This document shows, one piece after another, positions 1 through 6,673 of a DNA stretch of 7,131 nucleotides. Below the pieces are notes generated by a model. It did no database searches, was not told the origin of the DNA, and saw nothing but the letters and a program-made list of their open reading frames with translations. Every line of letters starts with the position of its first letter. Positions within the stretch are counted from its first letter, which is position 1. A program made the translations under genes and the position numbers. Source of the stretch: a bacterium (GTDB taxonomy: Bacteria > Vulcanimicrobiota > CADAWZ01). Location of the stretch: contig JAKSUM010000066.1 in NCBI GenBank assembly GCA_024409025.1, positions 1 to 7,131 of the forward strand, written 5' to 3'.

Positions 1-377
1 TATTCCGGGGTGGTTCCGCAGCATCCGCCCGCCTGGCTGACGCCTTTCTTTACAAATCCCGCCACCAGCTCTCCGAATTCTCCGGGAGTCACGTCATACA
101 CGGTCTTTCCGCCCACGACCTGGGGAAGTCCCGCATTGGGCTTTACGATCACGGGAACGTGAGCATACTTCAGGTAATCGTCTACGATGGGGATCAGCTC
201 TCTGGGTCCCAGAGAACAGTTGATGCCGAATGCAGTGAGAGGGTAGTGGCGCACAGAGGTGTAGAATGCCTCCATCGTCTGTCCTGTGAGGGACCTTCCG
301 CTTAAGTCTGATGCCGTCACGGAAACTATGACAGGGAAGCCCCTGTGCTTCTTTTCGATATGGGTGTCTCTGCCGAA
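1..377 (-). CDS. metH: MetH-type homocysteine S-methyltransferase domain, fragment lacking its 5' end and running off the left edge
   Basis: The reading frame is open from 377 to the window edge and encodes the last part of a homocysteine-binding (Zn-dependent S-methyltransferase) domain. In order I read FPVIVSVTASDLSGRSLTGQ, then FGINCSLGP, then KPNAGLPQ, then GGCCGTTPE. These match the conserved blocks of the N-terminal domain of cobalamin-dependent methionine synthase. The three Zn ligands of the family are present: the Cys of the INC motif (codon 216-218) and the adjacent Cys pair (18-23). Homology starts near 360. Upstream in this frame there is a TGA at 378-380 and no suitable start codon or ribosome binding site, so the gene is broken at its 5' side. 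G+C is about 56%, against about 45% in the next 360 bases, and Ile is mostly ATC, unlike the downstream operon. It could be a stand-alone homocysteine methyltransferase or full MetH; the deciding part lies outside the window. Confidence 0.85.
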
Positions 378-466
378 TCAGGCGGATTTACTGCCTCAAA
401 TTTTATTCCGGCCCTGTCGAGCAGCTCTTTTCTTCTTGGAGATGATGACGCGAGTATTATCTTCAT
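326..466 (-). pseudogene. maf: Truncated maf: N-terminus of Maf-family nucleoside triphosphate pyrophosphatase
   Basis: The 46-codon frame starts with ATG at 466-464 and begins MKIILASSSPRRKELLDRAG, the hallmark N-terminus of Maf proteins (nucleotide pyrophosphatases that hydrolyse non-canonical NTPs; also linked to septum inhibition). The SSSPRR motif that forms part of the active site is intact, and the following FEAVNPPD also fits the family. After about residue 35 the resemblance stops and a TAG at 328-326 closes the frame. Normal Maf proteins are about 190-200 residues, and the conserved RLAxxKA motif that should come next is absent. Instead the DNA continues as metH in another frame. 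The ATG overlaps the uvrC stop (ATGA, 466-463), so maf was evidently the next gene of the operon. As written here the product would be inactive. Whether the truncation is biological or an assembly join cannot be decided from the sequence. Confidence 0.8.
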
Positions 467-2109
467 TTTTTTATGATTTCCCTTAGCTTTCTGTGATATG
501 TGATTGCAAATCTATGGGCTTCGTCTCTGCCATGCCTGATTACTGCCAGTGCAGGGGATTCCTTAGGTAATATTATCGGATCGCTTTTCCCTGGCAGGTA
601 TATTTCCTCATTTTTTTTTGCAAGACCGGCAAAGGGTATTCCGGCGCTTTCCAAAATATCCCTGACTGCGCTTACCTGCCCCTTGCCTCCGTCTATTATT
701 ATGAGATCGGGAATGATGCTTTTCCATGCGTCTGACTTCTTTGACGGGTCAATATTCAGCCTTCTCGAAATCATTTCACGCATCATTGCAAAATCATCGG
801 GTGTGTCCTTTGCCCTGATTTTAAATTTTCTGTATTGCTTTTTATCCGGCTTGCCGTCTGTTAAGACTGTCATTGAGCCTACTGCATTTTTCCCTGAAAG
901 GTTTGATATGTCATAGGTCTCTATTCTTGACGGCCTGCTTTTCAGCTTCAGGATTCTTTTTATGTCTTCAAGGGCTGGAGCCAGCGGATCCGCTTTTTCC
1001 GCCGCCCTTATGCTCTCAAGAGACAGTTTTGCGTTTTTTGACGCGAGAACTGTAAATTCCCTTGCCCTGCCTTTTGGGCATCCGCATATTGAGACCTTCC
1101 GTCCTGCTGCTTCTGACATTACTGACTCTATTGCGGCAGCATCTTCCGGAGGACATGGAGCGTATATTTCCTGAGGTATGCTGCCTGCGTTTTCATAATA
1201 GAACATTATGAATGCCCTTACTGCTTCGGGCCCGCTCTCTCCCTCTTTTGAATAGAATCTGAATCCGCTGCTTCCGGACAGCTTTCCGCCTCTTACATGC
1301 ATGACTTTGAACATTATGTCCTCTCCGGAAACGCAAAAGCCTATGTAGTCTCTGTTTTCATTTCTGTCAGTTACTATTTTCTGTCTGTCGGAAATGTTTT
1401 TCAGGGCTTTGATGTCTTTCAGTATTTTGGAGCATTTTTCAAAATTCAGCTTTTCGCTTTCCGCCTCCATCTGTCTCTGGAGTGAGTTTATTGGCTCTGT
1501 TATGCTGCCGCTGAGAAAGGAACAGGCTCTTTTTACGTCTTCAGCATATTCGTCCTGTGATATGCTGCCGGAGCATGGACTGCTGCACAGCCCTATCATT
1601 CCGTACAGGCATGGCCTTTCCCTTAATGGCATGGAGCCTTTGCAGGTTCTTATACGGAACAGCCGTCTTACTGAGGAAAATGCGGCTTTTAATTCGCTGC
1701 TTCCCGGATATGGTCCGAATATTCGGCTTTTGTTTGCTCCTCTTCTGTTTCGCATTATTCTTATTGACGGAAATGGATCCCCATATGTAATCTCGATGGA
1801 AGGATATTCCTTTCCGTCCTTCAGGAGAGTGTTGTATTCCGGTCTGTGTCTCCTTATAAGCTCGCGTTCGAGAAGAAGAGCTTCCGTCTCTGTTGATGTC
1901 GATATTATATCGAAATCGTCAATGAGACTGATCATCATATTTATTTTTTCGGATCGCTGATTGGACGCATGAAAATAGGAGGACACGCGCCGCTTCAGAT
2001 TCACGGCTTTGCCTATATATATGATTCTGCCGGAGGAATCTTTCATTATGTAGACGCCGCTGTCCTCTGTAAGTGTTTTCAGCCTTGATTCTGCCCTTGA
2101 TTCGTGCAT
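463..2109 (-). CDS. uvrC: UvrABC excinuclease subunit C (548 aa, lacks the C-terminal HhH domain)
   Basis: UvrC makes both incisions around a lesion in nucleotide excision repair after UvrA/UvrB recognition, in the cytoplasm. The GIY-YIG endonuclease domain (3' incision) is at residues about 14-95, with GVY at 18-20, YIGKA at 31-35 and LKRRVSSYF at 38-46. A Cys-containing segment lies at about 156-196 (C156, C167, C175, C179). The UVR region that binds UvrB is at about 203-240. The RNase H-like domain (5' incision) is at about 370-540, with acidic residues D400 (ETYDISN), D438/D439 (DTPDDFAMM) and D473 (IIDGGKGQ), and RDEAHR at 528-533. The protein stops at 548, immediately after this domain; the tandem helix-hairpin-helix module found in typical UvrC of about 600 residues is missing. 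ATG at 2109-2107 overlaps the stop of the upstream peptidase gene (TGATG) with no clear Shine-Dalgarno, which suggests translational coupling. Its own stop overlaps the maf start. Confidence 0.97.
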   Translation of the reverse strand: MHESRAESRLKTLTEDSGVYIMKDSSGRIIYIGKAVNLKRRVSSYFHASNQRSEKINMMISLIDDFDIISTSTETEALLLERELIRRHRPEYNTLLKDGKEYPSIEITYGDPFPSIRIMRNRRGANKSRIFGPYPGSSELKAAFSSVRRLFRIRTCKGSMPLRERPCLYGMIGLCSSPCSGSISQDEYAEDVKRACSFLSGSITEPINSLQRQMEAESEKLNFEKCSKILKDIKALKNISDRQKIVTDRNENRDYIGFCVSGEDIMFKVMHVRGGKLSGSSGFRFYSKEGESGPEAVRAFIMFYYENAGSIPQEIYAPCPPEDAAAIESVMSEAAGRKVSICGCPKGRAREFTVLASKNAKLSLESIRAAEKADPLAPALEDIKRILKLKSRPSRIETYDISNLSGKNAVGSMTVLTDGKPDKKQYRKFKIRAKDTPDDFAMMREMISRRLNIDPSKKSDAWKSIIPDLIIIDGGKGQVSAVRDILESAGIPFAGLAKKNEEIYLPGKSDPIILPKESPALAVIRHGRDEAHRFAITYHRKLREIIKK

Positions 2110-3632
2110 CAGAGATCGTTCAGCGGATCTACCGGTTTTTCTTCATTTAGTCCGGTTATGCCGCTTTTCCTGTTTTCATCTTTTTTGACTATCAGGTTTT
2201 TTAGCTCCTTTACGGCTCTCTGCATCTGTATGTCATCCGGAGTCCCTGCGAGCTTGGGATCCATCTTTACGGTTATGTCCGGTGTTATTCCGGTCTTGTC
2301 TATATCGGTGCCTTTAGGCGTCAGGTATTTGGCTACTGTGAATTTTACTGCCCCTCCGTCTCTCATTTCCCTTATAGACTGTACGGCAGCCTTTCCGTAT
2401 GTCTGCTCTCCTATTATCATTGACGAGTTTATGTCTCTGAGAGCTCCTGCCGTTATTTCTGACGCGCTTGCGGAATTGCGGTTGGCAAGTATGACCACAG
2501 GCATGTCTGTTTTATCTATTCCTGATGATCTGTATACTTCGTTTCTTCCTGTTCTCGGATTTACTACGGAAACAATCAGCGAGCCCCCGTCTGTAAGTCT
2601 GCTGCATACGTCTATTGCGGAGGATATGAATCCGCCTGAATTGTCCCTTATGTCTATTATTATGCCTTTTGCACCATTTGCAACAAGCTCGTCAAGAGCA
2701 TCGGAAAATTCGTCTCCGGTGTCTTCCCCAAATACGCTTATCCTTATATATCCAATTCCTCCGGGCTTTAATGAGCTTTCGACGCTGTCTTCATGGATAA
2801 TTTCTCTTACGACGCTGAATTCCTTGAGGCCTTCATTTGCCCGATCGACAAGCAGGGTAACCCGTGTGCCGTTTTTGCCCCTTATCTTATGTGAGGCCAT
2901 GTCGAGTGCCGTTTTGGATACCGGTTCGCCGTTTATTTTGATTATGACGTCTCCGCTTTTAAGCCCGGCTTTGGCGGCAGGGCCGCCTTTTATTATATTG
3001 AGAAGGGTTATTCTTCCTGTCTTTTTGTTCTTTTCAAGATATACGCCTATGCCGCCGTAATTGCCGCCATGTATGAATTCATTGAGAATCTTATAGCTTG
3101 CCGGTGGCAGAGCCACTGAATAAGGATCGCCAAGAGTGTCCATAAGCCCTGTAAGGGCTGCATATGCAAGCTCGCTTTCATCCGCTTTGTCCTTAAATAC
3201 GGCGCAGGCGTCATAATATGACTTATGGAGCTCTTCAAGAAGCTTTGTGTCCGGAACTGACTTGCCTATCGGCTTTATTACGCCATCATCCAGATGCTTT
3301 TCTTTTGCGTAATCCTTCATGCCCTTTACTGCTCCGGAACAGAGCTTTCTGAGATCGACTTCCCTTATGAAATCCTCTCTCAGCATTGCTATGCACTTGT
3401 CTGCAAGCATTATGTCAACTCCGAATACGGCATTTGCGTCAATGTTTTCTCTTGATGCTATCTCGACAGGCTTCGAGATGTTTATGTCCTTTATTTTCTC
3501 TGCAGGGGATTCTGCTGTTACTGCTGCAGGCTTTTGGAGTGTCTTTGTGTCAAGCTTTTGTCCTATCCAGAACCCTCCGCCGGCGCTAAGTATTACAAAC
3601 GCCGTCATGAGGACATAAAACCGTTTTTTCAT
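2109..3632 (-). CDS. S41-family C-terminal processing peptidase, membrane-anchored (second of two paralogs)
   Basis: A serine peptidase of the CtpA/Prc family, which trims or degrades extracytoplasmic proteins from their C-terminus. From the ATG at 3632-3630 it has 507 residues. Residues about 4-24 form an uncleaved-looking signal anchor (hydrophobic, ending GGGFWIG), followed by a charged linker. A helical N-terminal segment spans about 65-180, a PDZ domain about 190-265 (GGIGVYLE to the RGKNGT region), and the S41 catalytic core about 285-455. The Ser-Lys dyad is S389 (SASASE) and K414 (TYGKAAVQ), 25 residues apart as in the family; Q418 is also conserved. TTG at 3641 would add three residues, but the ATG overlaps the stop of the upstream paralog as ATGA and is preferred. 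Its stop overlaps the uvrC start by one base. The substrate is unknown and the link to UvrC is probably only co-expression. Confidence 0.93.
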   Translation of the reverse strand: MKKRFYVLMTAFVILSAGGGFWIGQKLDTKTLQKPAAVTAESPAEKIKDINISKPVEIASRENIDANAVFGVDIMLADKCIAMLREDFIREVDLRKLCSGAVKGMKDYAKEKHLDDGVIKPIGKSVPDTKLLEELHKSYYDACAVFKDKADESELAYAALTGLMDTLGDPYSVALPPASYKILNEFIHGGNYGGIGVYLEKNKKTGRITLLNIIKGGPAAKAGLKSGDVIIKINGEPVSKTALDMASHKIRGKNGTRVTLLVDRANEGLKEFSVVREIIHEDSVESSLKPGGIGYIRISVFGEDTGDEFSDALDELVANGAKGIIIDIRDNSGGFISSAIDVCSRLTDGGSLIVSVVNPRTGRNEVYRSSGIDKTDMPVVILANRNSASASEITAGALRDINSSMIIGEQTYGKAAVQSIREMRDGGAVKFTVAKYLTPKGTDIDKTGITPDITVKMDPKLAGTPDDIQMQRAVKELKNLIVKKDENRKSGITGLNEEKPVDPLNDL

Positions 3633-5227
3633 TTGCTGCAAATCGATCCGCGCCTGAACCAGACGCTTCTCGTTCCTCCTTTTGACTCAACCGTGTAGTG
3701 CTCGAAATGGCTTCCTCCGCTGATTACCATTTCTGATTTTTTGATCTCATATCCGTCTGGGAACATTACTGACATAAATCTGAAATCATTCGATGCGCAT
3801 ACGGATCTGACCGCATCCTCCATTGATGTCCCGTTGCCTTTATCCGATTTTGCTATTTTCTCAGTGATGTCCTTGATTGCAGCCTGAAGCTGGGCATCGT
3901 CCTTTTCGTCTCTTATTGCTTTGTTTTCCGGAAGCTTTACCTCTATGTCCGGAGTTATTCCGATTTTGTCAATCTGCCTGCGCTTTGGCGTGACATAATG
4001 GGATGTTGTGAATTTCATTCCGGTAGCGCTTTCAAGAGGATAAACCTTCTGGACGCTCGCTTTACCATAGGATATCGTGCCTATAAGCTCTGCCTTTTCA
4101 TGATCCTGCAGGGCTCCTGAGGTTATTTCCGATGCGCTGGCAGAGCCTTTGTCTATAAGTATGTCCATTGGAAGCGCTTCGTATTTGGTGTTTGGAATTG
4201 ACAGGTACGGATTATCCTTTATTCCCTCCTTGACCAAGGTTACGACGCTGCTTCTTGTAGGGACAAACAGGCTTACCGTCTGGATTGCCGATGTCACATA
4301 ACCTCCTCCGTTTCCGCGAAGATCGATTATGAAGCCCTGAGCTCCCTGTCTTTCCAGCTCGGCAATTGTCTTTCTCATTTCATCGCCGGTCTTTTCCGCA
4401 AATATGCTCATACGGATGTATCCGATATTTCCGTTCATCATTTTGCCTGATACCGATTTTGTCTTTATGACATCTCGTTTTATCCTGATGCTGAATGGAT
4501 CAAGAGTGCCTCTCTTGACTGTTACCGTCACTTCTGTCCCAGGCTGCCCTCTGAGCGATTCATTTGCCTTTTGGAGGCTTTCCATCTCTGAAACCGGCTT
4601 GCCATCTATTTTTATTATTGCGTCGCCCTTTTTGAGTCCGGCGCTTTCTGCAGGGTTGTCTTCCATGACTTCAAGGATGTCAATGCACTTTTTTTCTTCA
4701 TTGAGCCTGACATAGACTCCGATTCCGCCAAAATTGCTTCCCTTCATCTGATCGTTGAATGCTTTGTATGCTTTTGGATCCATGAAAAGGGCATACGGAT
4801 CGCCTATTGCCTTGAGAGCTCCACTTGCGGCTGCATATGAAATCTGTTCCTTGCCTGCAGAAGCGTATTTTGCAGTGATTTTTGAATATTGCTCATTAAA
4901 TGCTTTAATTGCTTCTTCTTTTGAAAGGCTTTCTTTAAGAAGCGGAATATTCTCCTTATACTGGCGTTTTGATTTGAGATATTCCCGTATCTCCTTGATT
5001 GCTCCATTGCAGAGCTTGGGAACTGATACTTTATATGCCGAGTCCTTTTCAATCATAAGGATTATGTTGTCAATGGCATTGACGCTGAGACCGGGATCCG
5101 GAAGCGTGTCGGACGCTGCCTTGACAACCGTTGCCTTTCCGGTGCTCTGCGGTATTTTTACTGTGTCCGCATAAGCTGTCCCGAACATTATAGCCGATGC
5201 AGCCAGAAGGAAGAATAATTTTTTCAT
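3629..5227 (-). CDS. S41-family C-terminal processing peptidase, secreted (first of two paralogs)
   Basis: This is the first gene of the minus-strand operon, 532 residues. Residues 1-20 are a cleavable signal peptide (MKKLFFLLAASAIMFGTAYA, likely cut after AYA), so the enzyme acts outside the cytoplasmic membrane. A helical region at about 45-160 includes KLCNGAIKEI (71-80) and IGDPYALFMDP. It is followed by a PDZ domain at about 165-240 (GGIGVYVR, GLKKGDAIIKIDG) that should present substrate C-termini. The S41 core is at about 265-430, with the catalytic Ser in GSASASE (S364), the Lys in SYGKASVQ (K389) and Q393. A C-terminal tail of about 75 residues (455-532) is absent from the neighbouring paralog and not recognised. 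The start is supported by AAGGAG at 5243-5238, ten bases upstream of the ATG. Sequence similarity to the next gene through the PDZ and catalytic domains shows an old tandem duplication. Confidence 0.94.
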   Translation of the reverse strand: MKKLFFLLAASAIMFGTAYADTVKIPQSTGKATVVKAASDTLPDPGLSVNAIDNIILMIEKDSAYKVSVPKLCNGAIKEIREYLKSKRQYKENIPLLKESLSKEEAIKAFNEQYSKITAKYASAGKEQISYAAASGALKAIGDPYALFMDPKAYKAFNDQMKGSNFGGIGVYVRLNEEKKCIDILEVMEDNPAESAGLKKGDAIIKIDGKPVSEMESLQKANESLRGQPGTEVTVTVKRGTLDPFSIRIKRDVIKTKSVSGKMMNGNIGYIRMSIFAEKTGDEMRKTIAELERQGAQGFIIDLRGNGGGYVTSAIQTVSLFVPTRSSVVTLVKEGIKDNPYLSIPNTKYEALPMDILIDKGSASASEITSGALQDHEKAELIGTISYGKASVQKVYPLESATGMKFTTSHYVTPKRRQIDKIGITPDIEVKLPENKAIRDEKDDAQLQAAIKDITEKIAKSDKGNGTSMEDAVRSVCASNDFRFMSVMFPDGYEIKKSEMVISGGSHFEHYTVESKGGTRSVWFRRGSICSK

Positions 5228-5237
5228 GAAAAGGATG

Positions 5238-5243
5238 CTCCTT
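5238..5243 (-). promoter_or_regulatory. Ribosome binding site of the first S41 peptidase gene
   Basis: On the minus strand the sequence reads AAGGAG, a near-perfect Shine-Dalgarno, ten bases before the ATG at 5227. It is the only strong ribosome binding site I see in the four-gene minus-strand operon. The downstream genes appear to rely on start/stop overlap. Confidence 0.8.
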
Positions 5244-5357
5244 ACTTATTTTCTTTATGCTATATATTCTTCATATAATGCAAAACTCCTTATTATTTGA
5301 TTTCAAAATAGAATCATGATGACTTTGAAAAAAAAATAAAAAAAATTTAAAAACCTC
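5244..5357. other. A/T-rich divergent intergenic region
   Basis: This region lies between the peptidase operon (minus) and the tRNA genes (plus) and must hold the promoter of the minus-strand operon. I could not find a pair of -35 and -10 boxes on that strand with good spacing; TTATAT- and TATATA-like stretches at about 5260-5280 are candidates only. An A9-T-A8 tract followed by TTTAAAAA (5328-5353) lies just upstream of the tRNA promoter and resembles an UP element. ATCATGAT (5313-5320) is a perfect 8-bp palindrome of unknown meaning. No gene is visible here. Confidence 0.5.
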
Positions 5358-5386
5358 TTGATTTTTTTTTCGCTCTGTGTTATAAT
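5358..5386 (+). promoter_or_regulatory. Sigma70-type promoter of the tRNA-Asn pair
   Basis: The -35 box TTGATT (5358-5363) and the perfect -10 box TATAAT (5381-5386) are separated by 17 bases. They place the start of transcription near 5393, a dozen bases before the first tRNA. The A-tracts at 5328-5353 directly upstream are what a strong stable-RNA promoter with an UP element would show. Confidence 0.85.
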
Positions 5387-5405
5387 CCTCATCGTTGAAA
5401 GGAAT

Positions 5406-5480
<75 letters not shown>

Positions 5481-5492
5481 CAACACCCATAC

Positions 5493-5564
<72 letters not shown>

Positions 5565-5574
5565 CTTTTTTTTT
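5565..5574 (+). terminator. T-run directly after the second tRNA, possible terminator
   Basis: C followed by nine T (5566-5574) lies immediately behind the acceptor stem. The only GC-rich hairpin in front is the tRNA fold itself (CTCCAGCG paired with CGCTGGAG, with the T arm inside). Termination may therefore be incomplete and allow readthrough into the small gene that follows. Confidence 0.5.
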
Positions 5575-5612
5575 GTTTAAATCGGCAAATTTTAGAAAGG
5601 ATGCAGGCTGGT

Positions 5613-5897
5613 ATGAAGATAAGGAAAAAAGGGGATAATATATTTTTTGAATATGATGGCTGTAAATATGTTCTTACATCGCATCCTTATGAGCCTTGCC
5701 TTTACATAAAGCTTGACGGGAAAATGATTGCTATTCTTCACAATGCTTTTGATACCTATGACTTACCTGACATATTTGCTGCCGGAGAAAAATTAAAGTC
5801 CATATCAGGGAGAATGCATGACGAGGAGAGCGTCTGCAGGATATTGGCAGCTGCTGTAGATAAGCAAGGCGAATATAATTTTACGGATTTTGAGTAA
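5613..5897 (+). CDS. Small uncharacterised protein (94 aa)
   Basis: I do not recognise a family. The product is a soluble small protein without signal peptide or membrane segment. The first half looks like beta strands, with alternating hydrophobic residues in GDNIFFEYDGCKYVLTS, then YEPCLYIKLDG and KMIAILHNAFD. A helical second half (FAAGEKLKSISG and DEESVCRILAAAVDKQG) is followed by an acidic end. An earlier in-frame ATG at 5601 has its purine-rich AGAAAGG directly touching it, which is too close. The same AGAAAGGA stretch lies 11 bases before the ATG at 5613, which I therefore prefer. The gene begins 48 bases after the second tRNA with no clear promoter between, so it may be expressed by readthrough from the tRNA transcript. 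The hairpin at 5936-5995 ends the unit. That this is a real gene is likely; its function is unknown. Confidence 0.75.
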   Translation: MKIRKKGDNIFFEYDGCKYVLTSHPYEPCLYIKLDGKMIAILHNAFDTYDLPDIFAAGEKLKSISGRMHDEESVCRILAAAVDKQGEYNFTDFE

Positions 5898-5935
5898 TGC
5901 TGCCTGATTTTTCATTTCGGCTTTGTTAATAATAT

Positions 5936-5995
5936 CCTCTGGGGCAGGCCGGTATAAGCTGTTTTAGCTGTACGGCTGTCATCAGAGGTTTTTTT
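5936..5995 (+). terminator. Nested hairpin with T-tract, probable intrinsic terminator
   Basis: The outer stem CCTCTG (5936-5941) pairs with CAGAGG (5983-5988) and is followed by seven T (5989-5995). Inside are a second stem, GCCG (5948-5951) with CGGC (5973-5976), and an inner AGCT (5957-5960) with AGCT (5966-5969) around a five-base loop. The layout fits a rho-independent terminator for the small gene that ends 38 bases earlier. The roughly 40-nt structured loop is long for a simple terminator, so a processed small RNA or attenuator-like element is an alternative. Confidence 0.6.
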
Positions 5996-6118
5996 ATTGA
6001 TAATCCAAGAATACACGTGACTTTAGTTATTTTATTACTGATATGTCTGCAGTGAAATGTTGCCACTTATTTTCAAATGGCGCATTAAACATAAATGTTA
6101 GGCTCTTGTTGAATTTGC
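5996..6118. other. Intergenic stretch with no recognised element
   Basis: The 300 bases between the small gene and the DUF697-like gene hold the hairpin terminator on the left and a promoter on the right. In between is A/T-rich sequence in which I find no open frame with a ribosome binding site, no repeat and no RNA fold that I can support. Confidence 0.5.
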
Positions 6119-6147
6119 TTGACCTGAGTCATCAAATAGGTTATATT
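6119..6147 (+). promoter_or_regulatory. Sigma70-type promoter of the DUF697-like gene, with a short palindrome at -35
   Basis: The -35 box TTGACC (6119-6124) and the -10 box TATATT (6142-6147) have the ideal 17-base spacing, giving a start near 6154 and a leader of about 44 bases. TGAC-N4-GTCA (6120-6131) is a short inverted repeat overlapping the -35 box and could be an operator half-site pair. Four-base arms are weak evidence. Confidence 0.7.
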
Positions 6148-6186
6148 TGTATTAAATTGTAGAAATGACGGGTGTATTTTGTGTTT

Positions 6187-6191
6187 GGAGG
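6187..6191 (+). promoter_or_regulatory. Strong Shine-Dalgarno that fixes the DUF697-like start
   Basis: GGAGG lies six bases before the ATG at 6198. An in-frame ATG at 6165 would add 11 residues but has no such site, and this site would then fall inside the gene. The start at 6198 is therefore preferred. Confidence 0.85.
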
Positions 6192-6197
6192 TTGGAA

Positions 6198-6632
6198 ATG
6201 TTCGAATTTAGAGACGATATTGACGGTATGAAAGCCAGATGCCATAAAATTATACATTCAGCAACAGCAGCTGCCGGAGCTGCAGGGGCAATTCCTCTTC
6301 CTTTAGCTGATGCTGTGCCGATTACGGGAGCTCAGATCGCCATGATTTTAGGCTTGGGCGGAGCTTTCGGATTAAATATGTTAAAGTGTACCGGCACTGC
6401 ATTGACAAGCGGCCTGCTGGCGATGCAGACCGGAAGAGTTGCCGCATCAGGCCTTTTGGGGCTTATTCCCGGTCTTGGAACAGCCGGAAAGGTTGGCGTC
6501 GCCGTAGCATTTACCGAAGGTCTCGGATGGGCTACTGTCAATGCCTTCGATAACATGAGTGATAAGGAAAGGGCGGAGGGCATCTCGCCAAAGGCATTGC
6601 TTGAACTGATTGCCAAATTCATAAAAAAATGA
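6198..6632 (+). CDS. Stand-alone DUF697-like hydrophobic protein (144 aa)
   Basis: The N-terminal half matches what I know of the DUF697/YcjF-type C-terminal domain often fused to small GTPases. A CHKIIHSATAAAGAAGAIPLPLAD-type block (residues 15-38) is followed by a Pro, and then by Gln-Ile-Ala-Met (46-49) in a hydrophobic helix. Two long glycine- and alanine-rich hydrophobic stretches, about 19-61 and 66-113 (with GLLGLIPGLGTAGKVG at 85-100), suggest membrane-inserted or membrane-associated helices. The C-terminus (120-144) is charged and amphipathic. No GTPase P-loop is present and no GTPase gene lies in the window, so this is the domain alone. The gene has its own promoter and ribosome binding site. 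The next gene starts 41 bases after its stop without a visible terminator, so the two are probably co-transcribed. The molecular role is not established; membrane association is inferred. Confidence 0.75.
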   Translation: MFEFRDDIDGMKARCHKIIHSATAAAGAAGAIPLPLADAVPITGAQIAMILGLGGAFGLNMLKCTGTALTSGLLAMQTGRVAASGLLGLIPGLGTAGKVGVAVAFTEGLGWATVNAFDNMSDKERAEGISPKALLELIAKFIKK

Positions 6633-6673
6633 CATTAACACATTCCTCTGCCAGAGGGGAAAAGGACACCTAT

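Noticed and set aside
326..466. Maf-MetH as a real fusion protein made by programmed frameshifting
   Set aside because: No slippery site with a downstream structure is evident at the junction. Both domains are incomplete where they meet, and no such fusion is known to me. A breakpoint is simpler.
1394..1960. Plus-strand open frame of 188 codons inside uvrC
   Set aside because: It lies wholly opposite the UvrC GIY-YIG and UVR regions. It shows no motif and is explained by the codon usage of the real gene.
2104..3060. Long plus-strand open frame (318 codons) opposite the second S41 peptidase
   Set aside because: It is antisense to a gene with intact catalytic motifs. Its product is a low-complexity Ser/Pro/Ile-rich shadow with no recognisable domain or ribosome binding site.
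6332..6622. Minus-strand open frame opposite the DUF697-like gene
   Set aside because: It has no ribosome binding site and is antisense to a gene with a strong promoter, a Shine-Dalgarno and a coherent protein pattern.
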